64,000 nt of DNA from Acidimicrobiaceae bacterium (GCA_003132165.1 PKWW01000066.1:1-64000), one strand, 5' to 3'. Counted from the stretch's first letter, positions 17,507 through 27,562 are shown. Notes: a model not told the origin generated them from the sequence alone. Numbers and translations are program-made.

Positions 17507-20281
17507 ATGGCCCGGGCCCTCGTCATAGTCGAATCAGTTGCGAAGGCGACCAGGATCCAGGGGATGCTCGGACCTGACTACATCGTCAAGCCCTCCATCG
17601 GTCATATCCGAGACCTGCCCCAGAGCGCGGCGGATATCCCCGCCTCGGTCAAGGGCGAGAAGTGGGCGCGTCTCGGTATCAACGTGAACGACCATTTCAA
17701 GCCCGTCTACGTCATCTCGAGCGATCGCAAGAAGATCGTCTCGGAACTCAAAGCCGCGCTCAAGCAGGTCGATGAGCTCTACCTCGCAACCGACGAAGAC
17801 CGCGAGGGTGAGGCGATCGCGTGGCACCTCCAGGAGGTGCTCAACCCCAAGGTCCCGGTCAAGCGGATGGTCTTTCACGAGATCACCCCCGCCGCTATTG
17901 CCAAGGCCGTGAGCGAGACCCGCGACCTCGACCTTCGCCTCGTGGACGCCCAGGAGGGCCGCCGCTTCCTCGACCGCCTGGTGGGTTACGAGGTTTCGCC
18001 GGTGCTCTGGCGGGCCGTCGACAAGGCGCGCTCGGCGGGACGAGTGCAGTCGGTCGCGATTCGACTCGTCTGCGAGCGCGAGCGCGAGCGCATGGCCTTC
18101 ACGTCGGCCACCTGGTTCGACGTCACCGCCGTGCTGAGCGCCAAGAGCGCATCCTTTGACGCCACACTCGAGTCCGTGAACGGGCTCGCGCTCGCCACGG
18201 GCAAGAACTTCGACGCCGCCGGTCAACTCGACGCCAAGGCCTCGGTTGAGGTGTTGAGCGCAGCAACGGCCAACTCGATCGCAACCGCGCTCATCGGCTC
18301 CGAGGTCCGCATCACGTCAATCGCCTCTACGCCGCGCACGCAGCGCCCTCAACCGCCGTTCATGACGTCGTCACTGCAGATCGAGGCGAGCCGAAAGCTC
18401 CGCTTCGATCCCGAGCGCACCATGCGAGCCGCCCAGCGCCTCTACGAACAGGGCTGGATCACTTATATGCGCACCGACTCGACCACGTTGTCCGACGAGG
18501 CGATCAAGGCCGCGCGTTCGATGGCGGCGTCGATGTTCGGCGACGATTACGTCGCCGACGCCCCACGTCGTTACGACCGGAAGGTGAAGAATGCCCAGGA
18601 GGCGCACGAGGCGATCCGTCCGGCGGGCGAGACGTTCCGCACGCTCGACGAGGCGCATTCCCAACTCGGCGGCGATGAACTCGCGGTGTACGACCTCATC
18701 TGGAAGCGCACGATCGCGTCCCAGATGGTCGACGCCAGGCTGACCCAGGACAAGGTCCGACTCAACGCCACGCTCTCGGGTATCGCCGGCCTCGACGGCC
18801 GCGTCGAGGCGGGACTCAGCGCCACGGGGCTGCGCATTGAGTTTCCCGGCTTTCGCAGGGCCTACGTGGAAGGGACTGACGACCCCGAAGCGGAGTTGGC
18901 CGATCAGGAGCGCATCCTGCCGCCACTCAGCGAGGGTGAAGTCGTACCGGTCGTGAGCGCGGACGCGAAGGGCCACGACACCCAACCGCCCGACCGCTAT
19001 TCCGAAGCGACATTGATCAAGAAGCTCGAGGACCTGGGCATTGGACGTCCCTCGACCTACGCGTCGGTGATGAAGACGATCGACCGCCGCGGGTACGTGT
19101 GGAAGAAGGGCAAGTCGCTGGTACCGGCGTTTCGCGCGTTCGCCGTCGTGAACCTGCTCGAGCACTACTTCGCCGATCTCGTCGACTACCAGTTCACCGC
19201 CGCCATGGAAGACCAGTTGGACGAGATCGCCCAGGGCAAGCAGGAACTCGAGCCGTGGCTGCGCAGGTTCTATTTCGGTGATCCCAACGCCGATACCGAA
19301 TTGGCGAAACTTGGACTCGAACACATGACCCACGGCGAGCTGGAGTTCGACTTCGCCGCAATCAATTCGATCCCGCTCGGTGTCGCACCCGACGGGCTCG
19401 CCGTGTCGGTGCGTTCGGGGCGTTATGGTCCGTACCTGATCCACGGCGAGGACCGCGTCTCGATCCCCGAGGCGACCGAGCCCGACTCGCTCAGCGTGGA
19501 AAAGGCCCTCGAACTGCTCGACGCACCGAGCAATGACCGTGAGCTCGGCACCGACGAGGCGACCGGGCTACCGATCTTTTTGAAGGCCGGCCGCTACGGC
19601 CCCTACGTGCAGGTCGGGGAGATGACCGATCCGAAGGAGAAGCCCAAGACCGCCTCGCTGTTCTCATCAATGGCCCCCGAGGCCGTCACCATCGACGACG
19701 CGCGAAAACTCCTGTCGTTGCCGAGGGTCGTGGGCGATCACCCCGAAGGCGGCGATCCGATCCTCGCCCAGAACGGCCGATACGGACCGTACTTGACGTG
19801 GGGCAAGGAGACCAGGTCGCTCGAGAACGAGGACCAGATCTTCACCATTGACCTGCCCGCGGCGCTGCACCTCTTGGCTCAGCCCAAACAGCGCGGTCGT
19901 CGCGCCGCCGCCGGGCCGCTGAAGGACCTCGGCGAGGATCCGGTCACCAAGAAGAACGTCGTCGTCAAGAGCGGCCGGTTCGGTCTCTACGTCACCGACG
20001 GCGAGGCCAACGCCACGCTCCGCCTGGGCGACACGCCCGAGACGATCACGCTCGACCGCGCGTGCGAACTCCTCGCCGAGCGCCGCAACGCCGAGCCGTC
20101 GACCCGACCGCGCAAGGCTGTGAAGAAGGCCACGAAGAAGACCGCAAAGAAGACGAGCGCGGTCACCAAGAAGATGGTGGCGAAGAAGGTGACCGGGGCC
20201 ACCAAGCGCGCGGCGGTCGCCAAGGGTGCCCAGGCCAACGCCTCGCTGGCGGCGAAGGCCCGACTCGCGGACCAAGAGTAA
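17507..20281 (+). CDS. topA: DNA topoisomerase I with actinobacterial Lys-rich tail
   Basis: A 924-residue type IA topoisomerase that relaxes negative supercoils. The Toprim domain starts at once (ALVIVESVAKA, 3-13) with the acidic triad DEDREGEAIAWH. The catalytic tyrosine is Tyr320 in GWITYMRTDST. The C-terminal half has repeated GRYGPY-type Topo_C modules in place of zinc fingers, and the final ~55 residues are a Lys/Ala-rich tail (KKATKKTAKKTS), as known for actinobacterial TopA. The ATG at 17507 has GAGAGGTGG upstream. The stop overlaps the tmk start (TAATG). Confidence 0.96.
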   Translation: MARALVIVESVAKATRIQGMLGPDYIVKPSIGHIRDLPQSAADIPASVKGEKWARLGINVNDHFKPVYVISSDRKKIVSELKAALKQVDELYLATDEDREGEAIAWHLQEVLNPKVPVKRMVFHEITPAAIAKAVSETRDLDLRLVDAQEGRRFLDRLVGYEVSPVLWRAVDKARSAGRVQSVAIRLVCERERERMAFTSATWFDVTAVLSAKSASFDATLESVNGLALATGKNFDAAGQLDAKASVEVLSAATANSIATALIGSEVRITSIASTPRTQRPQPPFMTSSLQIEASRKLRFDPERTMRAAQRLYEQGWITYMRTDSTTLSDEAIKAARSMAASMFGDDYVADAPRRYDRKVKNAQEAHEAIRPAGETFRTLDEAHSQLGGDELAVYDLIWKRTIASQMVDARLTQDKVRLNATLSGIAGLDGRVEAGLSATGLRIEFPGFRRAYVEGTDDPEAELADQERILPPLSEGEVVPVVSADAKGHDTQPPDRYSEATLIKKLEDLGIGRPSTYASVMKTIDRRGYVWKKGKSLVPAFRAFAVVNLLEHYFADLVDYQFTAAMEDQLDEIAQGKQELEPWLRRFYFGDPNADTELAKLGLEHMTHGELEFDFAAINSIPLGVAPDGLAVSVRSGRYGPYLIHGEDRVSIPEATEPDSLSVEKALELLDAPSNDRELGTDEATGLPIFLKAGRYGPYVQVGEMTDPKEKPKTASLFSSMAPEAVTIDDARKLLSLPRVVGDHPEGGDPILAQNGRYGPYLTWGKETRSLENEDQIFTIDLPAALHLLAQPKQRGRRAAAGPLKDLGEDPVTKKNVVVKSGRFGLYVTDGEANATLRLGDTPETITLDRACELLAERRNAEPSTRPRKAVKKATKKTAKKTSAVTKKMVAKKVTGATKRAAVAKGAQANASLAAKARLADQE

Positions 20282-20892
20282 TGAGCCGAGGAATCTTCCT
20301 CGTCTTCGAAGGTATCGACGCGAGCGGCAAGAGCACGCACGCACGCCGTGTCGCGCAACTGCACGATGCGCTCTTCACGTTCGAGCCCGGCGATACACCG
20401 CTGGGGGTTGACCTTCGCCGGTGGCTGCTCGACGCCTCGACGCCGATGAAACCTGAGACTGAGTCGCTGATGATGCTCGCCGACCGCTCGCACCACGTCG
20501 CCACCGTGATCGAGCCGACGCTTCGCTCGGGACGCGACGTCGTCTCGGACCGCTTCTTCGCATCGAGCCTCGCCTATCAGGGCTACGGCCGCGGCGTCGA
20601 CCTGGCGGATCTCGAGGCGGCGACGGACCTCGCTATCGGAACGTGCCTGCCCGACCTGACGGTGCTCATCGACATCGACCTCGATACCGCGAATGAGCGA
20701 CGCGCGCGTGACGAGAAGGACCGCTTCGAGTCGGCGGACCTCGACTTTCACGCACGGGTGCGCCAGGGTTACCTCGACCTCGCACGTCGCTATGGGGACA
20801 ACTGGTTCGTGGTCGATGGTTCGAAGAGCGAGGAGGAGGTCGCCGCAGTCATCGACGAGCGACTTTCATCGCTGGCCTGGTCGAATGCCTGA
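20281..20892 (+). CDS. tmk: Thymidylate kinase
   Basis: A 203-residue dTMP kinase giving dTDP. The P-loop is EGIDASGKST (10-19), the substrate motif is SDRFFASSLAYQGYG (DRY variant, DRF) and the LID region follows LIDIDLDTANERR. It begins on the topA stop and runs 8 bases into holB, forming a topA-tmk-holB replication operon. An overlapping longer frame upstream lies inside topA and has no kinase sequence. Confidence 0.93.
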   Translation: MSRGIFLVFEGIDASGKSTHARRVAQLHDALFTFEPGDTPLGVDLRRWLLDASTPMKPETESLMMLADRSHHVATVIEPTLRSGRDVVSDRFFASSLAYQGYGRGVDLADLEAATDLAIGTCLPDLTVLIDIDLDTANERRARDEKDRFESADLDFHARVRQGYLDLARRYGDNWFVVDGSKSEEEVAAVIDERLSSLAWSNA

Positions 20893-21973
20893 CGTCTTTG
20901 AATCGCTCGTAGGTCAGGATCAGGCGGTCCAGTCGATGCGCCAGCACGTACGCAACCCGGTGCACGCCTACTTCTTCACCGGTCCAGTGGGCTCGAGTCT
21001 GCACGACGCGGTCCTCGCCTTCGCCGCCGCCTTGCAGTGTCCGAACCAGGGCTGTGGTGTCTGCGAGACGTGTCGACTAGTACTCGAAGGCAAGGACACC
21101 GACGTCTATTTCGCTGAACGAGCCGGCATTTCGTGGCGCGTTGACGACCTTCGAGAAGCGGACCGGGTTAGTCGGCGCCGGCCCCTCGGTGCCGGCTACC
21201 AGATCATCGTGCTCGAAGAGGTCGATCTCACGACGACTGGTTCATCACCCTCGGCGTCGGCGCTGCTGAAATCGCTGGAGGAGCCGCCGAGCCGGACGAT
21301 ATTCCTCCTGACCGCCGACGAGGTACCCGAAGCCCTCGACACAATTCAGTCGCGGTGCGTCGAGATCAAGTTGAAGGGTTTGAGCGAGGACGACCTCGAA
21401 GCGATCCTCACTCGCGAAGGCGCTCCAGTGGACGCGGCCCGGATGGCCGCGGTCGCCGCGAGCGGGAATCTGCGTCGGGCGAGGGTGTTGGTCCGTGATG
21501 ACGCCCTCGGCGAGCGCATTGCCACCTGGCGCACCGTGCCCGAGCGCCTCACGGGCACACCCTCGGCGTCGGCCGCTCTCGCCAGTGAGATCGCGACGGC
21601 GCTCGATCAGGCAATCGCCCCACTGCAGTTGCTGCAGGAGGAAGAGCTCGAACACCGAATCAAGGACGCTCGCGAGATGGGCCAGCGATCGATCGCCAAC
21701 CGCAAGGACGTCGAGGCCCAGTTCAAGCGCGAGCAGCGACGTTTTCGGATCGACGAACTTCGCTTCGGGCTCACTGCGCTGACCAACGTGTACCGCGAAC
21801 GAATGATCCAGGGTCTCGAGGAAGCGGACGCGGGCGATTCGAGGAGCGACTACCGAGTAGGGGCGTCAATGCGGGCCATCGACATCATCGTGTCCACCAA
21901 CCAACGGCTGTCATCAAACATCGACGAAACCCTCCTGTTGAATGACTTGATGCTGTCGCTCATGGAGTTGTAG
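20885..21973 (+). CDS. holB: DNA polymerase III delta-prime subunit with degenerate P-loop
   Basis: A 362-residue clamp-loader protein. It starts MPDVFESLVGQDQAV like the DnaX/HolB family. The Walker A region reads FTGPVGSSLHDA (31-42) with no GKT, so ATP binding is not expected, in line with delta-prime as a non-ATPase stator. A zinc module is formed by Cys52, Cys57, Cys60 and Cys63 (CPNQGCGVCETC). The SRC motif (IQSRCVEIKL) is present. Its start overlaps the end of tmk. Confidence 0.88.
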   Translation: MPDVFESLVGQDQAVQSMRQHVRNPVHAYFFTGPVGSSLHDAVLAFAAALQCPNQGCGVCETCRLVLEGKDTDVYFAERAGISWRVDDLREADRVSRRRPLGAGYQIIVLEEVDLTTTGSSPSASALLKSLEEPPSRTIFLLTADEVPEALDTIQSRCVEIKLKGLSEDDLEAILTREGAPVDAARMAAVAASGNLRRARVLVRDDALGERIATWRTVPERLTGTPSASAALASEIATALDQAIAPLQLLQEEELEHRIKDAREMGQRSIANRKDVEAQFKREQRRFRIDELRFGLTALTNVYRERMIQGLEEADAGDSRSDYRVGASMRAIDIIVSTNQRLSSNIDETLLLNDLMLSLMEL

Positions 21974-22033
21974 CGGCGGCGTACTCGTTGCCCGCAGTTG
22001 CCCCACGTTGGTCACCGTGTCAACGTCGCGTCG

Positions 22034-23809
22034 CTACGGTCCGCAGAGTTCTTGCTCCGCGATCTGCGGATCGCTGTCGTAACTCATGGTCGTCCAAGTG
22101 AACGCATGTTCGAAATTGTCGAGAACCTGACCGAAGGTGAGTTTTGAGGTGATTGACTTGAGGTAGCCGGCGAGCGGTTGACACGACAGGGCCTGTCGTG
22201 CGGAAACCAATTGGGCCATCGTGGTGCCCGGTGGCAAGACGGTCGAATTGTTCGGACCGAAGCGGGCGTCTATCCAGACCGGATCGATTACTTTCTCGTG
22301 TCCTGGACGACCTCGCTCGGTGACAATGAAGTGCGAGCCAATGGGATCAGCCAGAGACAACTGGTCTGCCACGTAGACGTCGCCTCCGGCGGCGAGCCCG
22401 AAGAGGCCGATGTTGGGGTAAGCGACGTAGTACGTCTCGGGAAGTGACGTGTGAGCGGGATAGTTGGTTGGATCGGGATTGCCGGGTCCGAAGTATTCGG
22501 ACCGGTCCCAGTTCATGAGCCTTTGGCCGTCGGTGATTGATGCGGCGGTGACAGCGGTCTGGTAACCGTCGATCTCCCAGAGGTCGTTGGCGTAATCCAA
22601 CGGCGTGATGGGGTGTTGCACCCCGGAGGCGACCTGGTAATAGAGCCGTTCGTTGGCGATCCCGGGCGGGGCGATGCCGAGGTCCGGTGGTGAGAACCGG
22701 AACATGACGACACAGACGAATGCCCACACGAGCACCGCGGTCAGCGTCAAGAGGCTCTTCAGCGACGGCAGACCCTCGATCCAGAAGATCATGAAGATTG
22801 AGAAGAAGCTCGGGAGCAGCATTCTCGCGTGCATGAAGTCACCGCCGATCGCGGTGACGTAGGCGGCGTCGAGCAGCCCTCCGACCACTGGGGCGAGCAG
22901 GACGATGACGTCCAGACGAACTTTGGCGCCCCGCCAGGCCTGAACTCGATGTGCGGTGATCGCGACGAGTACGACGAAGGGGATCCAGAGCCAGTACGTC
23001 TGCACGAAGTTGGTGAAATAGATGATCCCTTGGCTCAACCACAATCGCGAAGCGGACTTCGCGACGGCGGTGTTCGAAACGAGTAGTCCGAAATAGGCGA
23101 CACGGAAGATCTCGCTGGCGAGGGGGATCAGGACGAGCAGGCTCGCCAGGAGCACACGACTCCTGGCGACGTGTCGCACGCGCTTGAGGTTCTTCGATTG
23201 CACCGCGAACAGGGCGACGCCGAAGGTAAGGGTCAGCAGCGCCATGTCGGGGCGGATCGTGAAGCCGAGCGATGCCACGATTGCCGCGAGGTAGAGGCCC
23301 CGACCCTTCTGTCGGAGCGCCCGCACCAGCAGCCACCACGTCAGGCCAATCCACCCGAAGATCAGTCCGGTCTCAAGTCCCGAGGTGGCGAACATCCATA
23401 CTCCCGGGACCGCCGATACGCACAAGAGCCCCAACGGGAAGACGTGCGTGTCCGTGCGGCGTTGCGCCAGATTGATGGTCGCGATCCCGCCGAGCCAGAA
23501 TCCCATGCCGGTCAACGACAGGCCCAGGATGACCGACCACCATTCGATCGAGATGAAACGGAAGAGCCCCGAGAAGAAGGCGAGAATGGCCACCCATAAC
23601 GGATCGGTGTACGCCTCGAGGCGTTCGCCTGGATTGAACACGGGACCGTAGCCCGCCAGGATGTTGTGCACGATACGAAAATCGATATATGCGTCCTCGG
23701 CCACCCAGCGGTACATCCAACCGCAGAAGAGAATGACGGCGACAGGGACGAATGCCAAGAGTGGCCGCGAGAATCGCTGCTCCGCAGGTTTCGTCGTGAT
23801 CTCCGCCAT
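22034..23809 (-). CDS. AftB-like membrane arabinofuranosyltransferase (GT-C type)
   Basis: A 591-residue GT-C-type membrane protein with about 10 helices and a C-terminal extracytoplasmic domain. Segments match remembered mycobacterial AftB (Rv3805c) in order: RWVAEDAYIDFRIVHNILAG, GPVFNPGERLEAYTDPLW, FATSGLETGL, IFRVAYFGLLVSNTAVAK, SQGIIYFTNF, GGDFMHARMLLP, HPITPLDYAND, YPNIGLFGLAAGGDVYVAD and GRPGHEK. AftB adds terminal beta-1,2-arabinofuranose from decaprenyl-phosphoarabinose in arabinogalactan and lipoarabinomannan. The acceptor in this organism is unknown. The ATG at 23809 has a G-rich tract upstream; an in-frame ATG at 23860 would add 17 Gly-rich residues. Confidence 0.8.
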   Translation of the reverse strand: MAEITTKPAEQRFSRPLLAFVPVAVILFCGWMYRWVAEDAYIDFRIVHNILAGYGPVFNPGERLEAYTDPLWVAILAFFSGLFRFISIEWWSVILGLSLTGMGFWLGGIATINLAQRRTDTHVFPLGLLCVSAVPGVWMFATSGLETGLIFGWIGLTWWLLVRALRQKGRGLYLAAIVASLGFTIRPDMALLTLTFGVALFAVQSKNLKRVRHVARSRVLLASLLVLIPLASEIFRVAYFGLLVSNTAVAKSASRLWLSQGIIYFTNFVQTYWLWIPFVVLVAITAHRVQAWRGAKVRLDVIVLLAPVVGGLLDAAYVTAIGGDFMHARMLLPSFFSIFMIFWIEGLPSLKSLLTLTAVLVWAFVCVVMFRFSPPDLGIAPPGIANERLYYQVASGVQHPITPLDYANDLWEIDGYQTAVTAASITDGQRLMNWDRSEYFGPGNPDPTNYPAHTSLPETYYVAYPNIGLFGLAAGGDVYVADQLSLADPIGSHFIVTERGRPGHEKVIDPVWIDARFGPNNSTVLPPGTTMAQLVSARQALSCQPLAGYLKSITSKLTFGQVLDNFEHAFTWTTMSYDSDPQIAEQELCGP

Positions 23810-24127
23810 CGCCAAGCCCCCGCTCACCCCGCTACCAACTTCGCCAGTGCCAATGGGCATTGCCTCTCAATTCACCCATGGACTGCGAATCGTTGGCTCT
23901 CGAGGCACGCCTCAAGTCACCTCGAGAGTGTAAACCTTCGATCAGGTCTCGTCGTGCATCACGGCGCCGCTCGGGACAGGTGAAGCAGCCGAGCCCCTTT
24001 CGCGCGTCGGACCGAGAATTGCGACTGGTCGCACTCGGTCGTGTGGCAAACTTCGAGGCGATTGTTCATCGCTCCATGAGGCGTAATTCCAAGAAATGCC
24101 GAAATGATATGGTGTAGTGCCAATTCG

Positions 24128-24203
<76 letters not shown>

Positions 24204-25511
24204 TTATTTCGTTCGTTCGCGCGCGATTTTCGTGAAGTCGTCCGAGCGTTCTTCCCAGTTCCGGTATTGGTCGAAACTGGGTGCACCCGGTGAGAGGAGC
24301 ACGATGCCGCCCTTATCGAGGAACTCGCGCGCCCGGTCCACCGCATCACCCATGGTTGTCGCTTCGAGCTGGTGAACTGCGGGATCCGCGTGGTTCGTCG
24401 CGGCGCCGATCCTCTTGCCCGCCTCGCCCATAGTGATGAGCAGCGTCGGCTTCGCGCGCCGCGCCAGTGCGGCGCCGAGGGCGCTGTAGTCGACGCCCCG
24501 GTCGAAGCCGCCAGCGATCAGTGCGACCGGCTCGGCGTCGAAGACCTCGAGCGCGGCGATGGTCGGCAGCGCCGAGGTGGCGAGCCCGTCGTCGACGTAG
24601 CGAATCGAACCCTCCGAAATCCTCTCGTTGGCGACCAGGGTGAGTCGCCCACGAAGGGGCACGAATCTCGTCGCGTGCGCCAGCGCGCGAGCGCGCACGT
24701 CCTCGAGTGGTGTGCCCGTCAAGCTCGACACGACGTGCAATGCCAGAGCCACGTTGCTCGCGCTGTGCGATCCCAACAATCCGAGTTCCGACGCGAGAAG
24801 GCTGTGATCGCTCGCGATGAACTGCACGTCGCCGCCGAGCTGACGGAGGATCTCGTGGAACGCCAACGTGTCAGGAACCAGGGTGAGGTGGGCGCCTGGC
24901 GCGCGCGTGAGCGACAACTTGTCGGAGCGGTACTCCTCGAGCGAACCGTGCCAATCGAGATGGTCCGAACCAAGCGACGTCACCACGACGACCCTCGGCG
25001 CGACGTCGATGTCGACGCACTGGAAGCTCGAGACCTCTACTATCAACCACCCACTTCGAGTGTCGACATTCGGGTCGTACGGGGGCAGGCCAATGTTGCC
25101 CAGTCGTTGGGCGTGCTCGCCCAGCGACTGTAAGAAGAACGTGACGAGTGCCGTCGTCGTGGATTTGCCCTTGGTTCCGGTGATGGCGACGACGCGCGTC
25201 CGATCGATCTCGTGCATCCAGAGATTGAGCGCGGAGGTGACCGCGACACCGTGGTGTTCGAGATCGAGAACGTCACCGCGTCGCCGGGGGATACCTGGAC
25301 TCTTCAAAACGACGTCGCAGGTGAGCAGAGCCTCGTGGCCGCCGTCGCCCGTGAGCAGGACATTGCCCTCGGGAACCGGCACGTCGTCGACGAGGACCAG
25401 GCTCCCAGCTACCGCCTCGAGTCGCGCAGCGCTCGCGCGCCCCTCCATGCCGTAGCCGAAGATGCCGACCTTCTTGCCGGCGAGGTCAGCGAAGCCAGTG
25501 GGGCGGAACAT
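24204..25511 (-). CDS. murD: MurD-family UDP-MurNAc-L-Ala ligase, probably L-Glu-adding MurD2
   Basis: A 435-residue Mur ligase adding glutamate to UDP-MurNAc-L-Ala. An N-terminal Rossmann-like nucleotide-binding domain (VGIFGYGMEGRASA) is followed by the ATP loop GTKGKST (112-118), the central motif EVSSFQC, the DHLDWH segment and a C-terminal domain with LIAGGFDRGVDYSAL. Ordinary MurD takes D-Glu. This gene follows murL directly (26-base overlap), the partner seen with MurD2, which adds L-Glu for later epimerisation. The sequence alone does not settle D- versus L-Glu. Confidence 0.88.
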   Translation of the reverse strand: MFRPTGFADLAGKKVGIFGYGMEGRASAARLEAVAGSLVLVDDVPVPEGNVLLTGDGGHEALLTCDVVLKSPGIPRRRGDVLDLEHHGVAVTSALNLWMHEIDRTRVVAITGTKGKSTTTALVTFFLQSLGEHAQRLGNIGLPPYDPNVDTRSGWLIVEVSSFQCVDIDVAPRVVVVTSLGSDHLDWHGSLEEYRSDKLSLTRAPGAHLTLVPDTLAFHEILRQLGGDVQFIASDHSLLASELGLLGSHSASNVALALHVVSSLTGTPLEDVRARALAHATRFVPLRGRLTLVANERISEGSIRYVDDGLATSALPTIAALEVFDAEPVALIAGGFDRGVDYSALGAALARRAKPTLLITMGEAGKRIGAATNHADPAVHQLEATTMGDAVDRAREFLDKGGIVLLSPGAPSFDQYRNWEERSDDFTKIARERTK

Positions 25512-26772
25512 GGCTTGGTCCCTCTGGTAGCAGCAGTTCGTCGAAGTCGCGGTCGGGACTCACGAGCAGTGCGAGATCCGCGATGCTCTTCTCGTCAGCC
25601 CACTCGTCAAGCGTGGCGATTCTGCGTAGGGCAAGTGCGCTCTCGTCGGGGTCGCCTACACACTCGAAGGGTTTGTGGTCGACGCCGATACCCACGAGCG
25701 TGCGAAGCGACTCGGCGAGCTCGGGGTTCGTGAGCGGCTCGCTCGCGAAGATGTCGCGAAGTGTTGAGCGCGACAAAAAAGGCGCGAGGATGAGGTTGAT
25801 GAAGAGACACTTATCGCATTGACCGCACCAGTTCGCTGCACGCTGGTCGCTCGCCTGGGCGAAGGCGCGGTTACAACTGCGAAAGACGTGGTGGTACTGG
25901 GGTAGTCCGGCGAACAACTTCGCGACCCAGAGCTCGCTGCGGTTGCGCAGGTAACTCGCGACGACGAATTCATTTCCGACTCGCTCGCGCACCGCGTCGG
26001 CGATCAGTTCCTCGGCAACCCACGACTTGCTCCACTGGTGGTTGATCTCGCGTTCGTTCCAGACGAGGTTGGGCGCCGACGCGGAGTGCTCGTTGCTCAT
26101 CGCGACGGCGCCACGTCCCGCCGCGATTGCGGCGACGACGGCCAGCAGCGTCACCATCGTGGTGACCGGAACGTGGCCGTTGAAGAAGGTCTCGTCACCA
26201 CTCAGAATCTGGGGGTCGAGGCTCCGTCGGGCGCGCACGATCGGAAGTCCCGTGATCGCGGCCGTACGCTCCAGGGGTTCAAAGACGCCGCTCGCGGGAC
26301 TGACGATGAACAGCGACTGGAGCACGACCCCGCTCAACTGGGATACGGTCACCACCGAATCGATGCCGCCGCCGAAAGGCGTCAGCACGTGCGAGGGTTC
26401 GACCAGCGGAGCGTAGTGCTCGACCTCGAAACCGCCCTCGATCACGACGTCGTCGAGGTACAACTCGTTGCGGTACGAGAACTCGCCGAGTCCGTCGCGC
26501 AGCGCCGCGTCGAACAACTTACGGCCTTTGACACCCACCGGTGTGGTGCCGAGGTCCACGTGCTTGGCCGCGCCCGCCTTGTAGTACGACAGACCCGCGA
26601 TCAGGTACCAGAGTTGGGCGACGGCGCGAACGGCGGGGGTCGTCAGGGGCCCGATGCCCTCGAAGGTGACGGTCTCTTGAAAGGGGCGCCCGTCGAGTTC
26701 GTAGTTCCCAGTCAGCGTGTCCGAAGTGACGTCGAGTCCGACGTACCGGAACACCTCGGCGCGATACTTCAT
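25486..26772 (-). CDS. murL: MurL-like UDP-MurNAc-L-Ala-L-Glu epimerase
   Basis: A 428-residue protein matching the MurL family, which epimerises the terminal L-Glu of UDP-MurNAc-L-Ala-L-Glu to D-Glu in an ATP- and Mg-dependent reaction. Visible marks are the PP-loop-like FGGGIDS (133-139), NEHSASAPN (228-236), and a Cys cluster Cys300, Cys316, Cys319, Cys322 (WCGQCDKC) that may bind metal. The ATG at 26772 has AAAGGA at good spacing. It sits between pgeF and murD on one strand, a context that supports the peptidoglycan role. If correct, the cell may not need MurI for D-Glu. Confidence 0.82.
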   Translation of the reverse strand: MKYRAEVFRYVGLDVTSDTLTGNYELDGRPFQETVTFEGIGPLTTPAVRAVAQLWYLIAGLSYYKAGAAKHVDLGTTPVGVKGRKLFDAALRDGLGEFSYRNELYLDDVVIEGGFEVEHYAPLVEPSHVLTPFGGGIDSVVTVSQLSGVVLQSLFIVSPASGVFEPLERTAAITGLPIVRARRSLDPQILSGDETFFNGHVPVTTMVTLLAVVAAIAAGRGAVAMSNEHSASAPNLVWNEREINHQWSKSWVAEELIADAVRERVGNEFVVASYLRNRSELWVAKLFAGLPQYHHVFRSCNRAFAQASDQRAANWCGQCDKCLFINLILAPFLSRSTLRDIFASEPLTNPELAESLRTLVGIGVDHKPFECVGDPDESALALRRIATLDEWADEKSIADLALLVSPDRDFDELLLPEGPSHVPPHWLR

Positions 26773-26794
26773 TCGTCGTCCTTTGTTCTGCAAC

Positions 26795-27562
26795 TCATGT
26801 TACGACCCGCTTCGCCACGAGAGCGAAGCGTCCGCACGGCCGCTGCGCTCGATCGCTGAAGAAGAGGCCACCACCGTCGGTGCACTGCACACTCGTGATG
26901 ATGTGCTCGTCGTGGAGACCCAACTCGCGCAGCTGTGCGACGCCGACACGACGTAGGTCAAGGTGAAAGCGGTCACCCGTGTCGGGGGCGACCGCCCCGG
27001 GCACGTGCTCGAAGTGACTGGCGACCTCGGGTCCAACCTGGTAGCCCTCGAATGAGATTGAGGGACCGATGAATGCGTGCAACGTACTGACGTTTGAGAA
27101 TCGTGATACCGCGCGATCGATCACCCGCGCCTCGAGACCGCGCCAGCCGGCGTGGACGACGGCGAAATTACTCGACATCGCGTCGACCAGAAGAATCGGC
27201 ACACAGTCTGCGACGAGGATCGCGAGCGCCAACTCGCTCGACGAGGTGACGATTCCATCGGCTTCGGGCGCGTCGCGAGAGACGGCGGCGTCGATGATGT
27301 TGTTGCCATGCACCTGACGCGCTATGACCAGATGGTCGGTGTCGACACCGGCGGCTAACGCGACCCGTCGCCGGTTCTCATTGACGTGTCCGGCGTCATC
27401 ACCGACGTGGATGCCGAGGTTCAGCGTGTCGTAGGGGGCATCGCTCACGCCACCGAAACGGTCGGTCACGAAGGCGTCCACACCAAACGGTCGCAGAGCG
27501 GCGACCGGGTAGACGCTGAGTGGCCCGCGAATCTCGGGCTGCAGTGTCAGTTGGACCGGCAC
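26795..27562 (-). CDS. pgeF: PgeF/YfiH (laccase-domain) peptidoglycan editing factor
   Basis: A 255-residue protein of the DUF152/YfiH family. The zinc-type active site residues are His85 (ARQVHGNN), Cys120 (VADCVPILL) and His137 (VVHAGWRG). In E. coli PgeF removes L-Ser mis-added to UDP-MurNAc; related proteins also act as purine nucleoside phosphorylases/deaminases. It lies 22 bp before murL and overlaps zur by 16 bases, suggesting a zur-pgeF-murL-murD operon. The start is a GTG inside the 3' end of zur. Confidence 0.88.
   Translation of the reverse strand: MPVQLTLQPEIRGPLSVYPVAALRPFGVDAFVTDRFGGVSDAPYDTLNLGIHVGDDAGHVNENRRRVALAAGVDTDHLVIARQVHGNNIIDAAVSRDAPEADGIVTSSSELALAILVADCVPILLVDAMSSNFAVVHAGWRGLEARVIDRAVSRFSNVSTLHAFIGPSISFEGYQVGPEVASHFEHVPGAVAPDTGDRFHLDLRRVGVAQLRELGLHDEHIITSVQCTDGGGLFFSDRAQRPCGRFALVAKRVVT

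Noticed and set aside
18371..19444. A 357-codon antisense frame within topA
   Set aside because: No motif, no ribosome-binding site, and topA is intact on the other strand.
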